Positions 22,636 through 35,113 of a DNA stretch of 64,000 bases are shown one piece after another. This DNA is from Amanita rubescens (lineage: Eukaryota > Basidiomycota > Agaricomycetes > Agaricales > Amanitaceae). A program made the translations under genes and the position numbers. Position 1 is the first letter of the stretch. Every line of letters begins with the position of its first letter. The stretch is taken from positions 186,001-250,000 of the forward strand of contig WION01000041.1 in the NCBI GenBank assembly GCA_015039365.1. The letters are read 5' to 3'. The notes under the pieces are model-generated. The model did not search any database. It was not told where the DNA came from and saw nothing but the letters and a program-made list of their open reading frames with translations.

Positions 22636-24331
22636 TCATCGAGGAATGCCCATTCGCTTGTCGACGATGCTCTGGAGCGCCTGCAATTCCTCGAACCGCT
22701 GGTCCAAACTCCGCCGGAACTCCTGTCTTTCCTCCCCGTGTTGTTCATTTTCTTCCAAGAGCCTTTTCATCTCATCCAATTGCCTCTCTAGTTCTCTTCT
22801 CTCCGCTTTCTCTTCATCTAGTTCTGTTCTCAATCTTGTATTCTTGTCTTTTAGCAGCTCTATCAGCTCATCTGTCACCTGCTTATTACGCTCCACGTAT
22901 TTCATTATCTCCTCAAGGTGACTGGGGGGTCTTTTCGCATCGTCCTCGTATCGTTTTCGCTAGACGGTAGAGGTCAGTTGTATGTCCACGCAGACGAAAA
23001 GTGCTAACCTGTTGCTCCAAGAATTCCTTTTTCACTTTGAAAGCCGCCCAAATCTGTAAGACGAACTCGTCTTTCCGCCGATAAACGGGTTTGTCATTTT
23101 CGCGTCCACAGTATGGTAGGTTGGAATTCATCGCGTACCACTTCTTGAATGAGAACTGGTCCACCTTGACATCCCGAAAGTCTCTCGGCCATGTTTCGAG
23201 CAACGCGCATAGCATGTCGACGCACCAGAAGAACGGCCGTTCAACCAGCTGATACGATTCGCTGTATTCATCTATCACGTTTACGAGAATTAGTAGCTCC
23301 CAAAACGTTGGTAGCTCTTCGGCTTTGCATGAATACGAGACGCATTTGACAATTTTAGCATAGCTCGAGGACGGTGGAGTTAAGATCCTCCGCATCATAT
23401 AAGCAGCTATATAGCCGTTGGGATGGGGGACATGAATACGAAGGGTAGGGCTGTAAGGAATGCTCTCATCCGTCGTCGGCTGCCCATTTGAAACCGCAGA
23501 AGCGCTCGTGTCGACAGATGGAAGGGACGTCGTCGATATGGATATTTTTTCTTCCTTGATGGCGTTTTCAGATGAGGAATGGGGTTCTTCCTGGACGATA
23601 GTTTCAGACAGGGAGTGGGACCCTGTCTGAACATAGATTCCGGATAGGGAATGGAGTTCGTCTGGGGTAGTGGTTTTGGAGGAGGAAAGGGATCCTTCTG
23701 GGATGGCGGTCTCAGATGGGGAATGGGATTCTTCCTGGGTGGTAGTTTCAGACAGGGAGTGGGATCCTGTTTGAACGTAGGTTCCGGATAAGGAATGGAG
23801 TTCGTCCGGGATAGTGGTTTGGGAGGAGGAATGAGATCCTTCTGCGATGGTGGTCTCTGACAGTGAATGGGACTGTTTCTTGGTGACGAGTTCCGGCGTG
23901 GAATGAGATTCCTTTGGGGTAGTAGTCTGTGATGAGGAACTAGATTCCTCTTCGTCGACCGTGTCGGCGCCGGGCGATGAAGTCGACGATGAATATGATG
24001 GAAAGTGGGTCCTATTGAGGCGCAGATAGACTAAGCGCTTCTGCTCGCATGCTATTTCCACGACGGAAAACTCGCGCTGATCGCCTTCTGAAGTTTTATA
24101 AAGCCAAACCTTCTGGACCCTGCTGGTTAATAACTCGTTCCACACCAGTTTGCTTTTCTCATTCCAAGGCTTAAGGTATAATTCGGCGAAATGTAACACC
24201 ATGTCGACGTGGACTGCATCGGGATATACAGGAATCACTTTATATTCGGGTGGACCGAATGGTAGCCGAGGGGATCCGTGAATGGCTGCGTGTAGCAAGG
24301 TACGAACGGAATTCCCGAATGCAGGCGCCAT
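22636..24331 (-). CDS. Hypothetical protein with Ser/Thr repeats and coiled-coil tail, 548 aa
   Basis: Two exons: 24331-23009 and 22959-22636 (intron GTTAGC...TCTAG). No named domain. Residues about 1-110 form a folded region with VWNELLTSRVQKVWLY. Residues about 120-270 are low-complexity repeats of the type SHSLSETTxQE and DELHSLSGxYVQTG, in which a roughly 70-residue block occurs twice almost unchanged. Residues about 285-440 form a second folded region (HPNGYIAAYMMRRIL, LPTFWELLILVNVIDEY, RDFRDVKVDQFSFKKWY). Together the two look like one globular domain split by the repeat insert, perhaps a BTB-like region, but this is not secure. Exon 2 codes a long charged coiled coil (DELIELLKDKNTRLRTELDE and onward). 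Similar proteins are frequent and unannotated in mushrooms, to my knowledge. Confidence 0.75.
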
Positions 24332-25654
24332 CCTTTTTGCGTGACGGTCTTTTCGAGCGGATGTGAGGTCGAGGATTCAACGACGGTCACAGGAGACGCG
24401 TATCCTGTTCAACAGCCCGTCTGCGTTATTAAGCCATGTTATTTGTAGATTCAAGTCCGATGCACTTCGAGAGCAAATTTACCTGCTTAGGGTTTACCCT
24501 TAAAATTTTAATTAGCGTCCTTTCTCGTTATCTATAGATCTCGTCCGAATGGAAGACCACCCGCTGGATACCTTTGATCATGCCCCCATACAGCGGATTG
24601 TTTACATCAGATCTCTTGATGAACATCGGCGAGGAATGGAAGTCGGAGTTGATGACTGCTACACCTTGCCATTGTTCGACAAAACCGTACAATAGTCCGG
24701 ACCAATGACATCAGGTGTCCTACAGTTGCTATAATTACTTCATGGGAAGTAACAGGCGCCAACAATAAAGAGACCCTTACCATCGCAGAACGCCGGTAGC
24801 AACTTGGGATTTGCAGCGGAAATGGCGGAAATGCATGTTTCACTTACAACCCCCGGAGCCGCGAGGCATTCGTAACAGGTAATTCATCAGTTTGTAACGA
24901 TGCGTCAACTTGCCACTGATCTCTGTTGGATCATGTGAAAACCCACAGATCCTACTTATTAGTAGTATCGCAAGCTTAGTGACCATCCCCGGCTTTGTAT
25001 ATTTCAAGGATCGACCGATCAAACCCTAGAGTACATACCTACTGGGTTCCTTTAAACATGAAATGTGGGTCCGCACGATTGGCATCTTGAAAGGCACATC
25101 ACCTGCGGTCCAATTAGCCATGCTTTAAGTAAGCGACCATTCCAAAGAAGAGAACAAAAAAGGCTTACGTTGGGACATTCTCTGATGCGATCTATACACT
25201 TTTCTCCTTTAGTTTAAGGTGCTAGGACCGCGTTCGTTACTCATACTATAATGTCTTCCCGTTGGCTGATAAAAGTCACGTATTGACACAGTATACGCGG
25301 ATGCAAAACCAAATCTTATTAGGTAACATTGCGCGGGATTGCTTAATGAACTGCATGTCAGAAACCAGTGCGAATTCTCTAGAAAAGTCATTTGGAAGGA
25401 ATTTACCTTAGCTTGCGTGCCATGTGAGCATTTATTCTTGTCGGCAAGCTTCCTTGCTGCTGGGTCATCAGTTTTATCCTCGCTGGTCATCACATATGTA
25501 GAGCCAAAGCACCACGTTTAATTGACAAGCGATCAGTTGACTGGTTGCTGGCAAGTGCCATCACCTACATAATAAATAGAAATAAATAGATATCACTACT
25601 TCCAGATCTGGCTTTGGTTCATTACCTGAGGTGGCAACTAGCTCAGCGTGTGCC
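24332..25654. other. Intergenic, divergent promoter region
   Basis: About 1.3 kb between divergent genes. Short frames at 24,607-25,521 on both strands have no conserved features. Confidence 0.4.
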
Positions 25655-26616
25655 ATGCTCTCTCCGCTACGCCTCACACATCTATTGTATCCCCGACAAT
25701 CGGTAAACTATGCTCTTGTGAGGACCAGGGCTGTATTGAAAACCCAGCCATTCGCCACCTCATCCTCCGTATTTTACGCCTCTCCCAAGTCGAGGGGGAA
25801 GGACAAAAGCGGCAACGACTCAACCAAGGAGTCAAAACTAAAGGAAAAACTGATATCTACTGCGTCCCTCGTTCCAGGCTCGCAAAAACCCATCGTGAAC
25901 GAAGCCGCACGGGAGGAGTATGCCAAGACAGAATCAACCATGCGTACGCCTGTAGAGTGGTTCCGAAAGGAATGCACCGAGGCCGAGTCACGCGCGAACG
26001 GGCGAATTACACCTGCCCTACTGAAGCCAGTCAGAGTCAAGATGGATGACGTGGATGGTGCCGTTGGCCTTGAGCAAGTTGCCACGGTAGGCATAAGAGA
26101 CGGCACGACGCTGATTGTGACGGTTTTTGATGAGCAAGTGAGTGGTTGCTGTCTTACCTGAGTATCTAAAATATCTCATTCTTGACCGGATCAGTAGACG
26201 ACCAAAGAAGTCGAACGGGCTATATACGACGCTAAGATCCCCCACGTTGTACCTCAAAGGTTCGACAAACGGACGATCAAGATTCCTATACCCAAGTATG
26301 TCCCTACTTGTTGACAGACCCTTTCCCTCCATTAACCTATTAGACCTACCGTAGAAACGAGGATTGCTGAGTACACTGCCCAGCACAAGAAAGCTGAAGA
26401 TATACGAGTTCAGATAAGAAAGGTGTTTCAGGCCAGCGTCAAACGAGGCAAATACGGGAAGCACTCTGTAGAGCTAGCCGAGGTGAGCGAAGCGTCGAAT
26501 TTGCACCACTATTAACCTGCTAAGAATGTACATAGTTTCAGAAATTGTCGGATCGCTACATTAGCGAAGTAGACCAGATCCTAACTACTCTGAAAAAGGC
26601 GACGGGCGCAAAATAG
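25655..26616 (+). CDS. RRF1: Mitochondrial ribosome recycling factor
   Basis: Splits post-termination mitochondrial ribosomes. Exons 25655-26137, 26198-26295, 26344-26482 and 26536-26616, giving an intact frame of about 266 aa. The N-terminus is rich in Arg/Ser/Thr with few acids (mitochondrial presequence). The RRF domain is clear: ARANGRITPALLKPVRVKM-type start, TTKEVERAIYDAKIP, KIPIPKPTVETR, the Arg-rich helix KKAEDIRVQIRKVFQASVKR, and the closing LSDRYISEVDQI. The frame is open 24 nt further upstream only from a GTG; the first ATG is at 25655. No frame break in this gene, unlike its upstream neighbours. Confidence 0.93.
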
Positions 26617-26767
26617 AATACGAAACTATAGGTCTTCATGTATAGTGTAAGAGCACTTAAGGTAGTCATTAGCAGCCAAAGAAGCTGCCGACATACAGTA
26701 ATAATAATCGGAGAAGAATGAAAGAAGTAGTCGTGTATACCTTGGAGAGTCCTGCTCTCACTTGGGC

Positions 26768-29700
26768 CTAATCATTTATGCGGCGACCACGAATGTCAAG
26801 GCCGAAAAGGTTGGCTGGACGAGGTTGCATGTTAATCTCTAAATAATATGCGATTGCCTGGATTTCTCACCCAATTCCCGTACAGTCAGACCTAACACAA
26901 GCGATCGTTATCAGGGATGATGGATTGACACGTAAGTCAGTACTCACGCCCAATCTTTTTTCCCGAGCCTTCTCCAAGACTGCCGTCAGCCAATTGTTGC
27001 TAACGTACACTGCGTCAACAAGTTGCGCTAGATGCAGGATGTCTATTTACCTTTCGGAGTTGTAATTGTAATATGCGGTCTTCAACAGTGTTTGAAATAA
27101 CGAGTTTTTGGACATGAACGGCTCTGGTCTGGCCCAATCGATGAACCCTGAAACGAGGGTTAAGCGAGGATCTCAGGAATTTAAGGACTGGGCAGACCGA
27201 TCAAAAGCCTGTGATTCTATCGCTTGAGACCAGGCAAGATCCAGTAAGATAACATTATTAGCGCGAGTCAGGTTCAATCCAACACCTGGTAAGGAGCATC
27301 AAAAAGATTACCCAAAAATAGCTATAAGAAAGCCCTTACCTCCACATTTGAGTGATAACAACAAAACTTGTGACTTCATTTCAGTCATGAACTCCCGAAC
27401 TGCTTTATCACGTTCCGCACGTTTCATGTCGCCCTGATACCTGTGAACAACATTAACCTCGATTTACGCGTTGACACAATGCGGTGCATACTTTTCGTGG
27501 GGTACATGATGTTCCCTGAGATATTCTGATACCAATGCGAGGCAAGAGGTCCATTGAGAGATAACCAAGATCTGTGAAATCCATGAGATTACTTCCCGAG
27601 AGGAGAACGCGTCCCACCTTTTCGTCGGGTTTTTCTTGCAGGATTTTGATGATCGCTTCCATCATATACTACGAATCCCTCGTTAAGGTCTGCTTATATA
27701 CGAGAGCAACGACGTACCTTCATCTTTGTGGAGGGCAGGAAGCGAGGTACTAATCCAATGGCTTTGTTGACTTTAGTTTCTAAATCCAATTCCGGGTCAT
27801 CCAAGTCGCCCTCATTACGCTGCCGTACCCCACCACCCGCGCCTTCGGGCTTAGAAGATTCGGGTATGTCATCATTGATGACAGCTTCAAACGCGGCCCG
27901 GGTAAACAATTTCTCTTTGGAAATTGGCGAGCGGCAGGAAGGACCTGTAATACTGCGTTAGAACGAGAAAGATGAATAACGGAACGCTACAATCGTACAA
28001 GGTCGCTCATCCTCTTTAAATTTCATAGGTTCGTCCATATTCTCGACTGGAGGAGTGTTCAAAACGTCCACTTGGTTTGAAATCAATGAATCAGCCGCGA
28101 TGGAAGACATAGTGACTCCTTACAGATGCATTCATGGCAGAATATATGTGTGCATGGTGTAATAACAGCGTCCCTTCTGATATCAAAGCAGATGGGGCAT
28201 TCATCGTCAAAGTAAGCATCGGCGGACTAGAGGCAATCAGAACACGTGTCTCATGAGAGGAGCTTGTTACTACCTCCTTCTCCTCTGCCACACGATTCAT
28301 CGAAGCTTCCTTCAGCTTAGTTAACATTCTCTCTACGAATGCTTGCGAAACAAGATATCTCGCTCTGGACAATTCATCACCATTATGTCTAGCTTTGTCG
28401 TTATCGAACTCTCCGGGTTTGACGAATGGATTCCCGTCTTCTGTGACGAGACAAGGGTGACAACAAATCTGCCGCAAACGAAGCAGAAGAACCAGAACTT
28501 GATGGTAGTTCCTGAAAAGCGATAAGTCTAACTGATGTTTCGAGGCTTATTCCGTACTTGAGAACAGTCCCTGCCCGAAGGTATTTGTTGAATTTAGCTT
28601 GGGAACGAATTTCTACCTGTTCACAAAATTAACAGACACTCGGATTGTACACATTGAACAATTACCATCCGGTAAACGTCCCTTTCTTCGGGTGAAAATT
28701 CAAGTTGAACCATTCCAACGTTCTTCTCGGGAAGTTCAATCAATCGTTTTCCATCGAGCTTCGAGTCCTTCATCCTTCTCAGGAGGAATGTCGTAATGAT
28801 AGCTTGAAGACGTTGGACGGCTAACGTTGCTAAAAAAAAAGATAGGATCAATTGATGTCACTTATGGAGGAAAACGCCAGGCTCACGTCTTTTCTTCTCA
28901 ATTCGCCCAATATGCTGTTGGAATTCCTTGAAGTCATGCCATGGAGACACTCTAATGAATCGTAGGTACGGATATACGTCTGATAAGGTATTGATGATTG
29001 GAGTCCTGCAACAGGGTCGCCATGAGATCGGATTCACAACCCAGATAAGAGACGTACCCGGTTAAGCACCAGCGATAAGTGGTTTGAAGCTCCAAGACAG
29101 AACGGGACATCCCTTCCAAAGATAAGACCAATACCCTGAGTAAAGCCGCAGAAACGACGCACTGGTCCTCCTATTACGGATGTTCTGAGCTTCATCAAGA
29201 ACGACACGGTAAAACTGATGATCACTGTCAAGTACTTTCTCACTGTATGTAATATCGGTCTCACCTCGACGTCGAAGAGAAGGCCATTACCTTCAAAGTA
29301 AATGACAAATCTGCTTTCCGTGCAAGGTACAAGGGCTTACTTATTCTGCGTTTCTTTGATGAATGCGTACAGTCTTCAGGCTCTGATTCGGTTATGCCAG
29401 CAGGGCATTTCCGTCTCCTCTGTTGCTTCTCCTGCCTTTTCATTTCTTTCTCTACATCATACCATTCAGACGACATTGTCTTTATGACTTGAGCAAGTGC
29501 CAATGTATTTGGTTCCGGGACTTACCTGGAACGTTGTTAGGACTACGTCATGCTTCATCAAATCTTCCTTCCGCTTCGGCCTGTTTGCTCCTGCACAGGG
29601 CGATCAATAGGGAGGAATCGTCGCGGGTACAATAACGAACCCATATAGATAAGGCAACTGAGCATATTATTCGTTTTGAGCTCAATCTCGAGCTTCCACT

Positions 29701-31360
29701 GATCGAGCAGTGCAGCAGGAGCAATGACAAGATTCGTCTTGCATAACGGATCGGATGAGCGATTTTTCACCATCAAGGCAATCCTTGAAACGTATTAGCG
29801 GCTGAACACAAAGAACGCAAATCCGGGATTCACATTTGAACTGTCTAATAAGAGGGCAGTCAGAAACAGCGAAGGTATATTGTATATCACACACCTTTCC
29901 TAGTCCCATCTCGTCGCTGAGGGCGCCACCCTTCAGTTTACTCGCCTCTTTCTCTAGCATCCATGCCACACCAATACTCTGATGAGGCATAAGCGGCACC
30001 ACCATGCCGGGAATCATCTCGTATTGGGACTTCAAACCCAATTTCGCAATCGCTTCGTCGACGGTTGCATTACCGTCAAACTCTTCTGTAACAGCCATCC
30101 TGAAGAATTGGTCCATGCTACCGCGGGCGTTAATCCAACGATAAGAAAGGCATGGGTCTGGACTTACTCCTCTCTTTTCGCCGTAAAACCCCCGACGAAA
30201 TTATCCTTTCCGCGCCCAAAGAAATCTCCATCTCCATCATAATGGTGCGCATTATCTAAGGGAGCAATATCAGGCATGGGGCCAAGCTGTTCCATGGTGG
30301 CCTGAACAAGCGCATCACTTGTGGATTGATCGACCACGTAAATCCCCTCGGGATAATTGCTTGGCGGCATCGATGAGGATAACGATATTGGTTGTGAGGA
30401 ATAAGAATAAGCGCCTTCGGGTACACTTGGCGGCATCGATGGGGACAACGATGCAGATGGTGCAGGATACGAATGATGGTCCTCGGGTGTATCGTACATT
30501 TGATATGTAGTATCGGTGCCCATAGTTGTCTGAGGCAAATTATTCAGATCATCATAGTAAACATAAGGAGTGGAAGAGGAAGAGGACGAGTCGCCATTTG
30601 CTATAGAATTCATGAAACGTTGAAACTGGGCTTCGTCAAAAGTTATTTCGTGGTGCAATTGCTCCATCCTCCCCAAATCTGAAGGGCTAATGAATCGCCG
30701 GGATGTAATGAGGTCGTATTCTTTATGTGCCTCTGAAAGCTTTAGTTGAAGTTCCTCAAATTTGTCTGACGTGGATGGGACAGGAAAGGAGTGTGTTGTA
30801 GTTCCTGGTGAATCAGTGACAGTCGATTGCGGCGTGCTCTTGGCAATGTTGAAAGGGGTAACTTCCGTTCTTATATGCGCACGTTCCTTCGGTAACTTGG
30901 AGCCCTCAGCCTTTGATTGTCTAGATGCCGTAGAGGAGTTGTCCTTCAAGTTGAGTTTTATACGTGTGAGACTGGAAATACGTCTCGCAGCAGGCTGTGC
31001 TGACGGTCTGGCAGGGGGACCGAGGTTGCTTGCGTGGACCAAGGGTGGGGAGTTGGTATCAAGAACTTTAAGAAGGCTGGATGCCTCGCGGTTAACGTTA
31101 ATAAATGGGCGCTTCTCTCGCTGTTATGGTATGATTAGCGCCTCACAGCAAAACACCGCATTCCCGTGTCTTACTTGATTCTGCGCTCCAACCGGATTAG
31201 CGTTGACGCGTTCATCCCTAGCTTTCTTGTGGGTAGGGTGACCATATACATGTCGCTTCGACCGATCAATCAGTGTACCCTGGATATGAAGTGATAACAC
31301 ATACGCGGTACATGTGGAAGCTGCCAAGTCCCTCGGACTTGCCGCCATCGAGCACCCCAT
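26768..31360 (-). CDS. SNF2-family helicase with RING finger (RAD5/RAD16/ULS1 type)
   Basis: Nuclear DNA translocase and probable ubiquitin/SUMO-linked ligase. At least 15 exons, start ATG at 31358-31360, stop at 26768. A long disordered Ser/Pro-rich N-terminus (about 380 aa) precedes PGMVVPLMPHQSIGVAWM. Walker A reads DEMGLGKTVQMIALMVKN only if an 11-nt exon (29834-29844) is included. Then NLVIAPAALLDQW, HDVVLTTFQ, VVLDEAQNIRNR (the DEAQ box), TYRWCLTGTPI and FLLRRMKDSKLDGK. A C3HC4 RING (DECPICFDIRRDAVITPCTH through CPSCR-type end, 28,200-27,900) lies between the helicase lobes, which defines this subfamily. Lobe 2 has ILVISQWTSC, LLLSLKCGGVGLNLT and HRLGQTRAVHV. The C-terminus ends NLFGLDIRGRRIND. 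All joins I traced kept the frame. Assignment to ULS1 rather than RAD16 is uncertain. Confidence 0.9.
29834..29844 (-). other. 11-nt microexon inside Walker A of the SNF2 gene
   Basis: ACAGTTCAAAT, flanked by ...CTTATTAG and GTGAATCCC on the minus strand. Joining GGAAAG, this exon and GATTGCC gives GKTVQMIA, the conserved SNF2 sequence. Skipping it puts the frame out. Confidence 0.75.
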
Positions 31361-32002
31361 CTCGCGCTGTGAGACGTATCACAGTGTTATCACAGCCTCG
31401 TTCCTGGCACGTCAATGTGCCAACTTTAAATCCACATTATTTCCGCATCTGATCGTGGCAGAGTAAACCTTACACCCATGGTTAGGAGTCAACGTCACAC
31501 GAAACTAGAAATAGCAATTGCGATCAGAAGAAGGTAGTTTTGACGACCAAATGGCAGTTGCCTACATTGGTATCATGAGGGCATATTTGAACGTGTTTTT
31601 TGAGTTCGGCGAAGTAGAAGTTCGGAACTGCAGAATCCTGCAACATGAAACGTGGCATGAGTAAGCTATATGCGCGCATACAGTAATCGCTGTGATATCA
31701 CCTGTGTCAGAGATGGCAAGCCAAGTTGAAACTTGGCTTGAGTAAAAAGAAGGGCCTCCGTCATTCAAGGAGTAAATGTTAGAGCATGGGTCAGGCTAAA
31801 TATTAAAATTGAGCGCGTCTTAACGCGTCGCCTTTTCCCACGCTCAGGGCACGCTAAAATTAAATAGACTATCTCGTAGAGGCAGTTTCCTTTCCGTGAC
31901 ATTGAAATGATGGGACTCGGTCAAAGACTACAATGTTCAATGAATCATCTGAGGGAGTACTTGCCATGTAGTCATCTAGATAAGAATCTCAGTATAGATT
32001 TA
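31361..32002. other. Intergenic
   Basis: About 640 bp. A small minus-strand frame (31,562-31,768) has no family signal. Confidence 0.4.
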
Positions 32003-33341
32003 CTAATATAGTCGAATCTTCTGCAAGAAGTCCTCCGTTACTCTCCACAGATCCTCCACGTTCTGATCGCTATCAGCCACGGGAGAAGGCATGGATATTG
32101 TTCCAATCCTGGGTATAGGTCGTATGTAGCTGCCCTTATACTTTTCCCTCTCGGCTGCTACCCTTTTGGAAGCTGCAGCGAACACAGGATTGTGGGCTCC
32201 TTGTTCCGTTTTCACCCCAAAAATGAGGCCGTACAAACGTACAACAAAGGGTTCATCCTTAAAGGTTTGGACAACGCCGGGATGAACTGCTATAACTGTA
32301 ATGGGAACCGCCGGTTCTGAGTCATCGAAGCGCTTTTGTAAACCCTTCGTCCACAGAATGTTCAGAAGCTTTGTATGCGCTAAATACTGTCAATAAACGC
32401 AGTAAAATATTTAAAAAACGTGTTTACCATAGCGAAGTGTTCCTGCCCATAGTTTAGGCCAAGTTTGTGGATCAAAGTTCAAATCCTCAAACGTCTCAAG
32501 CCTGATATCCTTGCCGGGAAAATCCCAATGTGCGTCGGAGGAAAGCTAAATGTGTATCCGTAAGCAAATCCGTCTTTATAAACGATAGCATACATTCACA
32601 ATGCGGACATCTGTTCCGGGCAGACATGCTGTCTTGATCATTAGGGATATAAGCGTCTTTGTGAACACGAAGGGGCTGAGGTGACTGGAACTCATATTAG
32701 CTTCTCCACAAGCAGAATGTTCGTCCGGAACCACGCACTTTGTAATAACAATCTTTGACATCCCTAACTCGGGAGTGAGAATGATACCCGCAAGCAGCAA
32801 GACTAATATTAACTTACCAAAGGCACCTGCTTCAAGATCATCTTGCGCCGGCCGTCTGCCGAATTATTAAAGCTACCTCGTGTAGCCATAGAAGGACAAC
32901 CCACATTCCAGCATTGTTAACTAGAACGTGATGCGTTGGCACGCTCGATTGGAAGCATCGACAGACACCAGCACCTACTTAAAACATCCAGCCTTGACTC
33001 AAGTTGCAGAAACTCCTCCGCAGCTTTCTTTGCTTCCCCCGGGTCGCTCAAATCGAGCCTAAGAAATTTCAATTCCCCGTTTCCTGGTGCGAGACTTGCA
33101 GAGCGTAATACCCGAATGGTATCCGATGCAGCTTCTTTGGACCGGCATGCGAGGTACACTTTTGCGCCTGCCCGGGCCAGATATCGTACGGTTTCTAGGC
33201 CAATGCCCCTACTGAAGATAGATTAAGAATGTCAACACGGTCGTAGAAGTGAATACCCACTCACTTTGCTCCCGACACGATGACAACCTTTCCTCTCAAG
33301 TCAACAAGGTCTTCTGTTGGGTCAAATTTGTCTTCCGCCAT
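32003..33341 (-). CDS. Short-chain dehydrogenase/reductase, paralogue 1
   Basis: NAD(P)-dependent oxidoreductase of the retinol-dehydrogenase-like SDR group. ATG at 33341 (MAEDKFDPTEDLVDLRGKV). The nucleotide-binding motif SGANRGIG spans the first intron. Then AGAKVYLACRS, the LDLSDPGEAKKAAEEFL acidic block, LINNAGM (NNAG motif, across an intron), HLSPFVFTKTL, VRIVNV, and the active site YAHTK (Tyr-x-x-x-Lys), which appears when the intron before 32,385 is removed. C-terminal VITVIAVHPGVV-like and YGLIFGVKTEQGAHNPVFAA follow. The exon between NNAG and HLSPF is poorly defined (about 32,680-32,880). The substrate is unknown. It shares its exon plan with the gene at 38,327. Confidence 0.83.
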
Positions 33342-34369
33342 CAATGCTTCGCACAGCCTTGGTGACCCTGCAACATTCAATACGTATCATATCGATGAAG
33401 ATTTGAACATGGACTTATTACACTTGGGGGAAGGCTATACACCACTGGTACCGTTAACATACAGTTACGTTTCCATTCTCATCACTACTTTCTCACAGAA
33501 CTCTAACCAAACAACATGATTACTACTGCAACAGCGTGTTGGATGTGAGCTGTGAGCTGTGACCCGTGACTAGGTAGTTTTCTTACATGTAAAAGAGGAA
33601 AGCGGCACTTGTGCCGCAGGTCCCGCTACGTGCCAGACGAGTCCGGACGGATATGGATTACTCATCATTTAGCAACACAATATTTCAGCAATGGCATGTT
33701 GGGAATTCCAACAGTGTCACAATGACAAGGAGGGGTCAGTTTGGGCCCCGGTGGTCATTGGGGCAAATGGATGGGGTAGATACAGTGTAGGTACAGCTAT
33801 ATATGTAGGTTATATAGTAATACATTTATCCAAGTGGCTCTATCTGTGGATATGGTAAGCCTGAGTCATAAAAACTCCTAAGACCTACTAGGACTTGAAT
33901 CCAATTGAACTTGTCGCTCTTCTTTTGAGTTTCAGAGTTCGTTCCTCCATTTCAGCTTTCAATGGTAACTGTCCTATTGCTTCGGTAGGTCTTCTTTTAT
34001 GCACAATTTCTCCATCCAGCTGCTCCTCTAGCCCATCACCAAGCCCTTGTCAAACCCTATGGTATTCACATGCTCTTACTTACCTTTTATCATAAATGCC
34101 TATTAAGTAGTAGTGATATGGTGTCGGAGGCAACAGACTCTTTCCTTGTTAATTCATTCAATGTGTCAGATACATATATCCTTTTCAATTCAGCAGTTCT
34201 GATATAACTTAGTACAAACTTTGTGCAGCCTAGACAAGACTAGACATCATTAGTCAGATTAGACATAATAGAGATAATTGGGTCTAAATGGCCATCAATG
34301 TTTTTCCTGATGAAAAGAGATGCAGGGGCATGTTTCAACCTGGTTTAATGGTGCTGAAGAGTACTTGCC
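33342..34369. other. Intergenic
   Basis: About 1 kb. AT-rich middle, no convincing gene. GAGCTGTGAGCTGTGA at 33,547 is a short local duplication. Confidence 0.4.
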
Positions 34370-35113
34370 TTAGTAAACAAAACCGAGCTTCTCCTTCCAG
34401 TCCTGCCTGGTCCACCCCTTCTCGTTCTCGAGGTAGGTGGGGAGGAACTTCTCGAGAGCAGCCTCCATGACAGCCTTCTCCTCCGAGTCCTTGTAGGTCA
34501 TGGTCAGATTGAACTTCGAGACGAGGGCTTTGGCGTCATCGAGGTCCCGCATGGCCTTGTTACTGTCAAAGCGGTCCGGAGCGGACAGGAGCTTCATTTT
34601 AATGATTTCCTCGGGAGATGCCAAGGGGAGGTTGTCATCCGTGAGAAGAGAAAGGATAATACCCTTGGGCGCGAAACCAGTCTATATATCCAGGGTGTGT
34701 GAACGGTCCACGGCGAGCAGCATCAAACGTGTACTTACGACATCAGGGGAGATAATGTCAATCGGAGTGATTTCCTTGGTGTCGGGATCGCGGTAAGTAA
34801 CCCCACAAATCCCCTCCATATTAACAGTGAAGCATTTGTCCAAAGACACGATGTCGTTTCTGAGTTTTTGGCGGTTGATCAAAGGCCCTCCAGTCTGTCC
34901 CTCGACGATGACATCGATATCCTAATGCTCAACGGTTAGTGATACGACTCTGCACCGTAATAAATGACCGGGACTCACTTTCGTGTCGCGAATGCCTTCC
35001 AACTGCATCTTAAGGCCTCCTGTAATGGAGACCCTAGTGGTTGCGGCCTGAGTACCAAGGGCAGTCTTCAAGACATTGAAGAATGGGACTAGAGCAGCGC
35101 GAGAAACGGGCAT
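34370..35113 (-). CDS. Nucleotidyltransferase-fold protein, 209 aa
   Basis: Exons 35113-34979, 34921-34739 and 34681-34370, all GT-AG; the total is 630 nt with an intact frame. The first two exons join to ITGGLKMQLEGIRDTKDIDV: a Gly-Gly, then Arg-x-Thr-x-Asp-Ile-Asp, the hallmark of small nucleotidyltransferase-fold proteins such as the AbiEii/DUF1814-like and related groups, in which the two Asp bind metal. A second acidic position is in TPIDIISPDV, and SPEEIIKMKLLSAPDR resembles the helix that follows in these proteins (often A-x-K-x-x-A-x-x-x-R). This is inferred from the motif only; the substrate, if it is active, is unknown. Confidence 0.65.

Noticed and set aside
24607..25493. Several minus-strand frames as a gene
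   Set aside because: They have no start, splice or family continuity.
28091..28477. Minus-strand frame reading CHPCLV and onward as a separate small gene
   Set aside because: It is part of the SNF2/RING gene running through an unspliced intron; splicing gives the RING finger.
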